A DNA stretch of 7,767 nucleotides from Faecousia sp. (GTDB lineage Bacteria; Bacillota; Clostridia; Oscillospirales; Oscillospiraceae): NCBI GenBank assembly GCA_029258495.1, contig JARHYV010000288.1, positions 1 through 7,767 of the forward strand, given 5' to 3'. Positions 1-5,381 of this stretch are shown here, piece after piece. The notes under the pieces were generated by a model. The model was not told the DNA's origin, did not search any database, and saw only the letters and a list, made by a program, of their open reading frames with translations. The position numbers were made by a program, and so were the translations under genes. Each line of letters opens with the position of its first letter. Position 1 is the first letter of the stretch.

Positions 1-129
1 AAGTTTGGCCCCCGCTGCAAGTACTGCACCGAGAAGTGCAGAGAGCAGGAGCCTGAGCTGGTCAGCGTAGGCGAGGGTCACGAGATCCGGTGTTTCTATC
101 CGGAGAAGGAGGCTCGCCATGGAAAATAA
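1..129 (+). CDS. C-terminal end of a peptide ABC transporter ATP-binding subunit (OppD/DppD type), partial
   Basis: The reading frame is open from the first base and ends at TAA 127-129, giving the last 42 residues of a protein whose start lies outside the window. The segment begins KFGPRCKYCTEKC and has Cys at local residues 6, 9, 13 and 31. This matches the cysteine-rich tail (oligopeptide/dipeptide C-terminal 'oligo_HPY' region) of ATPases that power peptide or nickel import. The tail of the next gene carries the same RCKYCTE motif, so the two are paralogous partner ATPases of one transporter. The last 11 bases overlap the start of that gene, which suggests translational coupling. No Walker motifs are in view. 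The OppD/DppD assignment therefore rests on the tail and on the usual D-then-F gene order. Confidence 0.85.
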   Translation, partial: KFGPRCKYCTEKCREQEPELVSVGEGHEIRCFYPEKEARHGK

Positions 130-1666
130 AGAGAAAAAGCTGCTGCTCCAGATCACAAACCTGAAGCAGTACTTCCCCGTCGGCAAGAAGGGCCTGTTTG
201 TCAAGGCCAACGACGGCATCAGCATTGATATCTACGAAGGCGAGACCTTCGGTCTGGTCGGCGAGTCCGGCTGCGGCAAGTCCACGCTGGGCCGCTCCAT
301 CCTGCAGCTTTACAAGCAGACCGATGGACGCACCATGTATTTCGGTCGTTCCATCGATGAAGTTGCGCCCAAATACGCACAGGATACCTTCCGCACCTTG
401 TCCAAGCGCAAGGAGCAGATGAAGACCACCCGTGAAAAGTACGAGGCCTATCAGGCTGAGTACGACAGCAAGTCCGAGACAGAGCAGTATGGCATGCATG
501 ACGAACTGATGCGCCTGAGAAAGGAAGCAAATGATGCCATGCTGGATGTGACCACCCTGATCGGCGGTCTGATCGTTTCTCCGGATCTGAAGACGGTGGA
601 GCAGGTGTGTCTGGAGGAGTATGGCATTTCCAAGGAATTGGTCAAGGCAAACTCCCAGCGTCAGGATGCTCAGCTGGATGCAGACGATGCAGCATACGCA
701 CTGAAAAAGGCAGAGGAGGCAGGCAAGCCTACTGACGCCCTGAAGAGCAAGGTGGAAAAGGCAAATGCCAAGATCAAAGCGATTGATGAGCAGATCGTTT
801 CCATCAATGCCCGCATCGAAGCAGTTCAGTCCAAATTTGACGATCTGCGCAAGGCATGCGCCAATGAGCCCGGCTATGCCGAGTACGAAAGCTACCACAG
901 CAAGGGCATCGACCTTGCCCGTCTGACCTATACGGAGATGAGAAACCTGCGCAGCGATCTGCAGCTCATCTTCCAGGATCCCTACTCCTCTCTGAACTCC
1001 CGTATGACGGTTGGTCAGATCATCGGTGAGGGTATGATCGCCCACAAGTACTTCCGCCGCAACGACGACCGCATGAAAGATGAGATCGTCCGCGTGATGG
1101 AGGAGTGCGGTCTGGCACCTTACTTCCTGCACCGCTATCCCCACCAGTTCTCCGGCGGTCAGCGTCAGCGTATCGGCATTGCAAGAAGCCTTGCCCTGCG
1201 CCCCAAGTTCGTGGTCTGTGACGAAGCGGTTTCTGCATTGGATGTTTCCATTCAGGCGCAGGTCATCAACCTGCTGCAGGATCTGAAGGAAAAGCAGAAC
1301 CTGACCTATCTGTTCATCACCCACGACCTGTCCGTTGTCAAGTACATTTCTGACCGTATCGGCGTTATGTATCTGGGCAACATGGTGGAAACAGCGCCCT
1401 CTGACGAGATGTTCGCCCATCCGCTGCATCCTTACACCGAGGCTTTGCTGAATGCGATCCCCACCACGGATGTGAAGATGGCAGACGGCCCCTCTGTTCT
1501 GGAGGGTGACATTCCCAGTCCGGTCAATCCGCCTAAGGGATGTAAGTTCCACACCCGCTGTAAGTACTGCACCGAGATCTGTAAGCAGGTGGTTCCTCAG
1601 ATGGAGGAAGTCCGTCCCAATCACTTTGTTGCCTGCCATCATATTCTCGAGGCCAATAAGGACTGA
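119..1666 (+). CDS. oppF: Oligopeptide ABC transporter ATP-binding protein, OppF family, with large internal insertion
   Basis: This 515-residue cytoplasmic ATPase would pair with the upstream subunit to energise oligopeptide (or dipeptide/nickel) import. All nucleotide-binding motifs are present: Walker A GESGCGKST at 48-56, Q-loop FQDPYSSLN at 285-293, signature FSGGQRQR at 344-351, Walker B ending in D368-E369, D-loop SALD at 372-375 and switch His402. The C-terminal oligo_HPY region follows (HPLHPYTEALL, 434-444) with Cys475, 481, 484, 488 and 506, a pattern that holds an iron-sulphur cluster in some relatives. Family members are usually about 310-340 residues. Here Walker A and Q-loop are about 230 residues apart instead of about 40-50, because of a charged, Ala/Lys/Glu-rich, probably helical coiled-coil insertion at roughly 85-275. 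The ATG at 119 lies inside the end of the previous gene. DppF is an alternative name; the substrate cannot be told from the sequence. Confidence 0.93.
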   Translation: MENKEKKLLLQITNLKQYFPVGKKGLFVKANDGISIDIYEGETFGLVGESGCGKSTLGRSILQLYKQTDGRTMYFGRSIDEVAPKYAQDTFRTLSKRKEQMKTTREKYEAYQAEYDSKSETEQYGMHDELMRLRKEANDAMLDVTTLIGGLIVSPDLKTVEQVCLEEYGISKELVKANSQRQDAQLDADDAAYALKKAEEAGKPTDALKSKVEKANAKIKAIDEQIVSINARIEAVQSKFDDLRKACANEPGYAEYESYHSKGIDLARLTYTEMRNLRSDLQLIFQDPYSSLNSRMTVGQIIGEGMIAHKYFRRNDDRMKDEIVRVMEECGLAPYFLHRYPHQFSGGQRQRIGIARSLALRPKFVVCDEAVSALDVSIQAQVINLLQDLKEKQNLTYLFITHDLSVVKYISDRIGVMYLGNMVETAPSDEMFAHPLHPYTEALLNAIPTTDVKMADGPSVLEGDIPSPVNPPKGCKFHTRCKYCTEICKQVVPQMEEVRPNHFVACHHILEANKD

Positions 1667-1669
1667 GCC

Positions 1670-1978
1670 ATGTTCATGCAGCGTAAGATCGACCGGGCCA
1701 TGAAATGGTCTCGGGAGCGTCGGATGCGTCAGGATGGCCGGGATCCGGAGCAGGAGGCTCTGGATGCGGAGGTGGCCAGACATGGAAAGGGAAAGGGGCA
1801 GCCCCTGCCCACCATGGAGGAACTGCGTGCGGAGGAGCTCAAACTCCTTCAGGAGCAGCCCATCGAGAAAAAGGATGTCTGGGCAATGATCCTGTCCGGT
1901 CTGATGACCATTTTCCCGATCTGCCTTGTGATCGTCGGGGTGCTGTGCCTGCTGACTTGGCTGTTCTTCTTCCGATAA
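1670..1978 (+). CDS. Small single-pass membrane protein of the opp operon, function unknown
   Basis: This is a 102-residue protein I do not recognise as a named family. Residues 1-70 are highly charged (Arg/Lys-rich at 5-24, Glu-rich helix at 50-64). Residues 73-100 form one hydrophobic helix (WAMILSGLMTIFPICLVIVG onward) ending in FFFR. This suggests a C-terminal anchor with the charged part in the cytoplasm. The start is 3 bases after the oppF stop, with AAGGA at 1658-1662 seven bases upstream of ATG 1670; an in-frame ATG at 1676 is also possible. It is the last gene before a hairpin terminator and so very probably shares the transporter transcript. It could be an accessory protein of the permease or simply a co-transcribed envelope protein. 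The coding call is strong, the function open. Confidence 0.8.
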   Translation: MFMQRKIDRAMKWSRERRMRQDGRDPEQEALDAEVARHGKGKGQPLPTMEELRAEELKLLQEQPIEKKDVWAMILSGLMTIFPICLVIVGVLCLLTWLFFFR

Positions 1979-1991
1979 AGCTGATACAGAA

Positions 1992-2020
1992 TTGAAAATA
2001 CCGCCTGAATGGGATATAAT
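1992..2020 (+). promoter_or_regulatory. Sigma-A promoter nested in the terminator, for the DUF2974 gene
   Basis: The -35 is TTGAAA (1992-1997), the spacer is 17 bases, and the -10 is a perfect TATAAT (2015-2020). Transcription would begin near 2027, at the edge of the right arm of the terminator stem. The new RNA would therefore lack the left arm and escape termination. It gives a leader of about 40 bases before ATG 2067. Confidence 0.72.
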
Positions 2021-2042
2021 AATCCTGTTCAGGCGGTTTTTG
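2000..2042 (+). terminator. Rho-independent terminator of the opp operon
   Basis: ACCGCCTGAA (2000-2009) pairs perfectly with TTCAGGCGGT (2028-2037), leaving an 18-base loop and followed by TTTT. It lies 21 bases after the stop of the small membrane protein and ends the transporter operon. The loop contains TATAAT, which also serves the promoter listed at 1992-2020. Confidence 0.88.
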
Positions 2043-2066
2043 TATGCGATCTAAAGGAGGGCTTTT

Positions 2067-3146
2067 ATGGCAAATTTATTTGACTATGTGGATTGGCGGG
2101 GAGATCTGGATTTTCGGATGGTTCCGCCCAATGCAGTGGATGCGCTGCTTTTTTCTACTTTGGCCTATATCGATTTCTCGGGTATCGTTCCGGAGGATGT
2201 GCATGGCTCCGTCACCCTGCAGGAGGCGGCAGACGGTCTGTTTGCCATGACAGAGCTGAGCAGCCGGATGCGGGTGAAGAACGATCTGGAGCTTTTGAAC
2301 CGGTGCGCTCAGTCTGAGCGGTTTGGAGCCTGCCGGATCGGGTTTTATCAGGATGTGCTGATCCGTGAGCAGGAGACCCAGTTTGCGGCAATGACCTTCC
2401 TGCTGAATGACGGAAGTGCATTCCTTGCCTTTCGGGGCACCGACTTCAGCATGACCGGATGGAAAGAGGATTTCAATATGAGCTTTCAGGAGACCGTTCC
2501 GGCGCAGCTGGCGGCGGTTGCCTATACCAAAAAATTCGCGGAAAGCACCGTGATGCCCCTGCATATATGCGGTCACTCCAAGGGCGGCAATCTGGCGGTC
2601 TATGCAGCGGCCAAATGCGGCAGGAGCATCCAAAAGCGCATCGTCGGTGTGCACAACAATGACGGCCCGGGGTTCCACGAAACCATGATGAAGGACGAAG
2701 GCTATCAGGCGATCCTTCCCCGGGTGTATACCTATGTGCCCCAGTCCTCCGTCATCGGGATGCTGCTGGAGCATGAGGAGCCGTATACCGTGGTGAAGAG
2801 CACACAGGTGGGGCTCATGCAGCATGACCCATACAGCTGGACGATCCTGGGGGGCAGCTTTGTCCGGGAGGATGAGGTCACGGCGGAGTCCCGGTTCATC
2901 GATCAGGCGATGAAAAACTGGCTTGCGGACATGAGCATTGAGGATCGGAACAAATTTGTGGATACCGTGTTTGAGGTGATCGCAAACAGCGGTGTGGACA
3001 ACACCAAGGATCTGTTCCGGCTGAAAAATCTGGCGGCGATGATGAAAACACTGAAAGCAGATGAAGGGGCGAAAAAGCTGATCACGGATGAGCTTTCCAA
3101 TCTGTTTCAGGCGGCAACAAGGGGCAGCCTGAAAAAACAGGAGTAG
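2067..3146 (+). CDS. DUF2974 / Mbeg1-like alpha/beta hydrolase (lipase-like), putative
   Basis: This 359-residue protein belongs to the DUF2974 (Mbeg1-like) group of lipase-like alpha/beta hydrolases, common in Firmicutes but without a known substrate. Visible landmarks are FLAFRGTD (119-126), resembling the oxyanion strand of class-3 lipases; the nucleophile elbow GHSKGG (169-174) with Ser171; a conserved NNDGPG (197-202) that could supply an acidic residue; and HDPYSW (253-258) that could supply the catalytic His. The triad Ser171/Asp199/His253 is inferred. There is no signal peptide or transmembrane helix, so a cytoplasmic enzyme is likely. The start is set by AAAGGAGG at 2053-2060, six bases before ATG 2067. 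It is transcribed alone from the promoter nested in the preceding terminator. No obvious terminator follows. The family call is firm; esterase/lipase activity is a family-based guess. Confidence 0.88.
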   Translation: MANLFDYVDWRGDLDFRMVPPNAVDALLFSTLAYIDFSGIVPEDVHGSVTLQEAADGLFAMTELSSRMRVKNDLELLNRCAQSERFGACRIGFYQDVLIREQETQFAAMTFLLNDGSAFLAFRGTDFSMTGWKEDFNMSFQETVPAQLAAVAYTKKFAESTVMPLHICGHSKGGNLAVYAAAKCGRSIQKRIVGVHNNDGPGFHETMMKDEGYQAILPRVYTYVPQSSVIGMLLEHEEPYTVVKSTQVGLMQHDPYSWTILGGSFVREDEVTAESRFIDQAMKNWLADMSIEDRNKFVDTVFEVIANSGVDNTKDLFRLKNLAAMMKTLKADEGAKKLITDELSNLFQAATRGSLKKQE

Positions 3147-3152
3147 CAGCCT

Positions 3153-3173
3153 CCGTGCCCTTGCGAACCACGG
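3153..3173. repeat. Short inverted repeat in the 3147-3306 spacer
   Basis: CCGTG (3153-3157) can pair with CACGG (3169-3173) across an 11-base loop, immediately downstream of the hydrolase stop. No run of T follows, so it is a poor terminator candidate. It may belong to a larger interspersed repeat together with the hairpin at 3212-3226. Confidence 0.4.
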
Positions 3174-3211
3174 CTTGGATGGGAATGGCTCAGCTAAAAT
3201 TTCTTTGTCCT

Positions 3212-3226
3212 GCAACCGACGGTTGC
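3212..3226. repeat. Perfect small inverted repeat GCAACC-gac-GGTTGC
   Basis: GCAACC (3212-3217) and GGTTGC (3221-3226) form a six-base-pair stem with a three-base loop. No T-run follows on either strand, so it is not a normal terminator. A related sequence, GGCAA...TTGCC (3238-3252), lies just downstream and overlaps the -35 of the next gene. Confidence 0.5.
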
Positions 3227-3247
3227 GCCGTTGAAAAGGCAAGTTGG

Positions 3248-3276
3248 TTGCCATTTTCCCGATGGAGCCGTATACT
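3248..3276 (+). promoter_or_regulatory. Sigma-A promoter of the membrane-anchored XRE regulator
   Basis: The -35 is TTGCCA (3248-3253), the spacer is 17 bases, and the -10 is TATACT (3271-3276), each differing from consensus at one base. The expected start of transcription is about 3283, which excludes the in-frame upstream start codons at 3244 and 3262 and supports ATG 3307. The -35 overlaps the inverted repeat GGCAA-gttgg-TTGCC (3238-3252), a possible autoregulatory site. Confidence 0.7.
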
Positions 3277-3293
3277 GGTTTCATAAAAGTGAC

Positions 3294-3299
3294 AGGGGG
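3294..3299 (+). promoter_or_regulatory. Ribosome binding site that decides the start at 3307
   Basis: AGGGGG lies seven bases before ATG 3307. No comparable site precedes the in-frame TTG 3244 or ATG 3262. Confidence 0.65.
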
Positions 3300-3306
3300 T
3301 AGGCTT

Positions 3307-4128
3307 ATGACCTTGGGAGAGCATATTCAGGAACTGAGAAATGCCCGGGGGCTTTCGCAGACTGATTTGGCGGAGGCGATGGATGTGTCCAGACAGTCCG
3401 TCAGCAAATGGGAAACGGGAACATCCACACCGGATCTGGAAAAGCTGCTGCGTTTGGCAGATTATTTTCATCTGTCTTTGGATCAGCTGGTAAAAGGAGG
3501 CACGACCATAGTGTCCGAAGTGTCTGATCCGGTAAAGCAGACGGTTCCGGAACCATCAGCGACGGCAATGCACCGGACGAAGGCGCAGTCGGTGGGTCGA
3601 CTCTTTCTGGCACTCAGTGCATTTGCGGCAATCTTATTTGCAATCTTATTTGGTGTGTGGGGAGTATTGTTTGCAGTCCCACTTCTGCTGTTTGGACTGA
3701 TCTGCCTCTTCGTGGACAAACATCCTGTTTTGAAGGCGCTCTGGGTGGATTATATCATTCTGAGTCTTGTGCTGCATTATGGCACGAGCTTGAACCCGTC
3801 CAATGTGCTGCTGACCTTCCGATGGACGGCGCAAATGAACTACGGCATTTTGCTGCTCAGTTGGGTCTGGTTTCTGGCGGTTCTGGCTCTGATGATCGGT
3901 ACAGCCGCCGCACTGCGTGATCTGGGATGGTCATGGACACCCGGACAGATCACGGAATTTTTGGCTGGCTTTGGACTCTTTGCACTGGGCTGTGTCTTGG
4001 GGGCATTGAACAATTATGGGTATTGGATGTATTTTCTGTGCATTTACATGCGTCTGGCTGGGCTGTCTGTTTTGCTTACGGATCTTGCCAGATGGGCATT
4101 CAGCAGGAAACAGGCGCGCAATGGCTAG
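3307..4128 (+). CDS. XRE-family regulator with C-terminal multi-pass membrane domain
   Basis: This 273-residue protein joins a DNA-binding head to a membrane tail. Residues 1-62 form a classic HTH_3/Cro-C1 domain: LGEHIQELRNARGLSQTDLAE, then the recognition helix VSRQSVSKWETG (27-38), then the TPDLEKLLRLADYF helix (41-54). A linker (65-95, Pro/Ser/Thr-rich) leads to about five or six hydrophobic segments near 98-116, 118-136, 146-158, 178-200, 217-235 and 239-257. It ends in a basic cytoplasmic-looking tail (SRKQARNG). The architecture suggests a membrane-tethered one-component regulator that senses something at or in the membrane; neither ligand nor target is visible. The promoter at 3248-3276 and the ribosome site at 3294 set the start. 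It is monocistronic, ending in a strong terminator. The HTH call is firm; the sensing role is inferred. Confidence 0.88.
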   Translation: MTLGEHIQELRNARGLSQTDLAEAMDVSRQSVSKWETGTSTPDLEKLLRLADYFHLSLDQLVKGGTTIVSEVSDPVKQTVPEPSATAMHRTKAQSVGRLFLALSAFAAILFAILFGVWGVLFAVPLLLFGLICLFVDKHPVLKALWVDYIILSLVLHYGTSLNPSNVLLTFRWTAQMNYGILLLSWVWFLAVLALMIGTAAALRDLGWSWTPGQITEFLAGFGLFALGCVLGALNNYGYWMYFLCIYMRLAGLSVLLTDLARWAFSRKQARNG

Positions 4129-4169
4129 GGCAACACCCAGTCTGCTCCCGGCAGCATGACCATATATAC

Positions 4170-4209
4170 AAAACCGGAGTGTATCAGGGAATGATACACT
4201 CCGGTTTTT
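4170..4209. terminator. Strong, probably bidirectional terminator between convergent genes
   Basis: A 17-base-pair perfect stem (4170-4186 with 4192-4208) has loop GGGAA and the core CCGGAGTGTATCA. On the + strand it ends in TTTTT, then C and another T-run. On the minus strand it ends in TTTTG. It serves the XRE membrane regulator (+) and probably the DUF975-like gene (minus), whose stop is 52 bases away. Confidence 0.92.
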
Positions 4210-4260
4210 CGTTTTTGTGAATTCTGAAACGCCGTTACAGGGCATCCGCAGGTGGATTGA

Positions 4261-5241
4261 TTACATCATTTGGGGCTTGTGCTCGTCCACGATGGTTTCA
4301 AAGGCAAGCACATAGGTGGAGTCCACAGGCAGCTTTGCCCACAGGTGGAAGGCGGTCTGAAGAATGCCGTAAAGGATCAGGAAGACGAAGAACCCGACCG
4401 TGGGGCTGAAGGGCAGCGTCACACCCAGAAGGGGCAGCAGCATATCCAGATACAGGATCACGGTCAGCAGGGACTCGATGAGATAGTACCACCAGAAACT
4501 CAGATCCAGCTTGAACATCTGGAGGCGGTGTCCCTTCATCATGCGGAAACTCAGCAGCATTGCGGCAAAGCCGCCGATCCGATTCCCCTCCATGATGAGA
4601 TAATTGCCGAGGATCAGGGAATAGTTGACAAATGCAAAAGCAGGCAGAAACACCACAAAGAAAATGGCGAACATGGGGATGGCGGCATGCATCAGCACAT
4701 CCGGCGGGAATGCCTGCATGTCGATGGTGCCGTCAGCCAGAAACAGCTTGCCGCTTTCCATCAGGGTGGTGGTTATTTCGGTGAGATCCCGTGCAAAGGG
4801 GGACAGCATAAACACAATGGTGGTGATGTACACCGCTGCCGTGGCGACCAGCATCGTCAGGAAAAACTTATTGAGGGTGAAGACGATGATGCTGGGAAAC
4901 CGACGGAACCCTTCCAGCATGGAGCTGGGCTGAGCGGTCTGGCTGCGCATCAGCCGGATCACGCAATACAGGAAACCGGCTGACCAGAATGGGGTGAAGA
5001 ACACGCTGAGGTAGGACAGTATGCTCTGGATGGTTTCCAGAATGGAGCGCGTGCCTAAGCCGCTCAAGCCGCCGGTGTTGCCGATCTGCTGATCCAGCAG
5101 AATATTCAACCCGCTGATCAGAAGGTTCAGAACGACCATCACGCCGGTATTCAGCAGCACCAGCATCCGGGGATCGCAGGTCAATTTCTCGAGCCGACTT
5201 CGGGCCTCGTTTTTCAGTGATTTTCTATCCAATGTTACCAT
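4261..5241 (-). CDS. DUF975-like integral membrane protein, divergent
   Basis: This 326-residue membrane protein has a short charged N-terminus (VTLDRKSLKNEARSRLEKL) and about six hydrophobic helices near 26-48, 70-97, 120-148, 187-215, 247-273 and 282-302. The segment SFRMMKGHRLQMFKLDLSFWW (231-251) aligns with the hallmark motif of DUF975 proteins, including the typical member encoded at 6222-6935 (shared GH, F and LSF positions), and the N-terminal Arg/Lys-rich helix also fits. It is longer than the usual 200-250 residues and has a loop at 149-186 without hydrophobic character, so it is a divergent relative. The start is ATG 5241 because AAGGAG (5249-5254) lies seven bases upstream; an in-frame TTG at 5247 is too close to that site. 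It is divergent from the XRE-TPR gene and may be its target. Its role is unknown. Confidence 0.85.
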   Translation of the reverse strand: MVTLDRKSLKNEARSRLEKLTCDPRMLVLLNTGVMVVLNLLISGLNILLDQQIGNTGGLSGLGTRSILETIQSILSYLSVFFTPFWSAGFLYCVIRLMRSQTAQPSSMLEGFRRFPSIIVFTLNKFFLTMLVATAAVYITTIVFMLSPFARDLTEITTTLMESGKLFLADGTIDMQAFPPDVLMHAAIPMFAIFFVVFLPAFAFVNYSLILGNYLIMEGNRIGGFAAMLLSFRMMKGHRLQMFKLDLSFWWYYLIESLLTVILYLDMLLPLLGVTLPFSPTVGFFVFLILYGILQTAFHLWAKLPVDSTYVLAFETIVDEHKPQMM

Positions 5242-5248
5242 GATCAAA

Positions 5249-5254
5249 CTCCTT
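5249..5254 (-). promoter_or_regulatory. Ribosome binding site that decides the start at 5241
   Basis: On the minus strand AAGGAG lies seven bases before ATG 5241. Only one base would separate it from the alternative TTG at 5247, so the ATG is preferred. Confidence 0.75.
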
Positions 5255-5263
5255 GACGAACAT

Positions 5264-5278
5264 ATTACTATTAGTTAT
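5264..5278. promoter_or_regulatory. Candidate operator: imperfect palindrome over the -10 of the DUF975-like gene
   Basis: ATTACTATTAGTTAT is symmetric except for one position in each arm, with a perfect ACTA-T-TAGT core. It covers most of the proposed -10 (5274-5279) and the start region of the minus-strand gene, in the spacer shared with an XRE-TPR regulator. This is the right size and place for a repressor site, but AT-rich DNA gives such symmetry by chance. Confidence 0.3.
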
Positions 5279-5302
5279 AAACCAAACGGAAGGAAATAGC
5301 AA
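5274..5302 (-). promoter_or_regulatory. Probable promoter of the DUF975-like gene
   Basis: On the minus strand, TTGCTA (5297-5302) and TATAAC (5274-5279) are 17 bases apart, with expected initiation near 5267 and a leader of about 26 bases. The -35 is weak (4/6). The -10 overlaps the imperfect palindrome at 5264-5278. Confidence 0.5.
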
Positions 5303-5320
5303 ATGAAATTTTTATGACCA

Positions 5321-5349
5321 TGGAAAACGGGGAAAAACTGTGATACAAT
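5321..5349 (+). promoter_or_regulatory. Probable promoter of the XRE-TPR regulator (extended -10)
   Basis: TACAAT (5344-5349) is preceded by TG one base upstream (TGaTACAAT), an extended -10. TGGAAA (5321-5326) sits 17 bases upstream as a weak -35. Initiation near 5356 rules out the in-frame GTG at 5340 as a start codon. Confidence 0.6.
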
Positions 5350-5367
5350 GGGTAAATAATGCTTACC

Positions 5368-5374
5368 GGGAGGG
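5368..5374 (+). promoter_or_regulatory. Ribosome binding site that decides the start at 5382
   Basis: GGGAGGG ends seven bases before ATG 5382. The in-frame ATG at 5388 would be 13 bases away and the GTG at 5340 lies upstream of the expected transcript start. Confidence 0.72.
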
Positions 5375-5381
5375 CTGCACA

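Noticed and set aside
62..1783. Long minus-strand open frame (573 codons) opposite oppF
   Set aside because: It mirrors the codon structure of oppF, which carries all the ATPase motifs. The antisense product shows no recognisable domain and has no ribosome site or promoter that I can see. It is a by-product of biased codon use.
3212..3226. Hairpin considered as the terminator of the DUF2974 gene
   Set aside because: The stem is only six base pairs and is followed by GCCGTTG rather than a T-run, and on the other strand by AGGAC.
2076..3284. Minus-strand open frame (402 codons) opposite the DUF2974 gene
   Set aside because: The + strand product has clear hydrolase motifs, a strong ribosome site and a promoter. 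The antisense product is His/Arg/Pro-rich and has no domain. Only its upstream end, in the spacer, prompted the possible-repeat finding.
3244..3306. N-terminal extension of the XRE membrane regulator (TTG 3244 or ATG 3262)
   Set aside because: The -35/-10 pair at 3248-3276 places the transcript start near 3283, downstream of both codons, and the HTH domain begins right after ATG 3307.
4270..4983. Plus-strand open frame (237 codons) opposite the DUF975-like gene
   Set aside because: The predicted protein is His/Gln/Gly-rich and hydrophilic, the usual look of an antisense of a membrane protein. The minus-strand frame has helices, a family motif, a ribosome site and a promoter.
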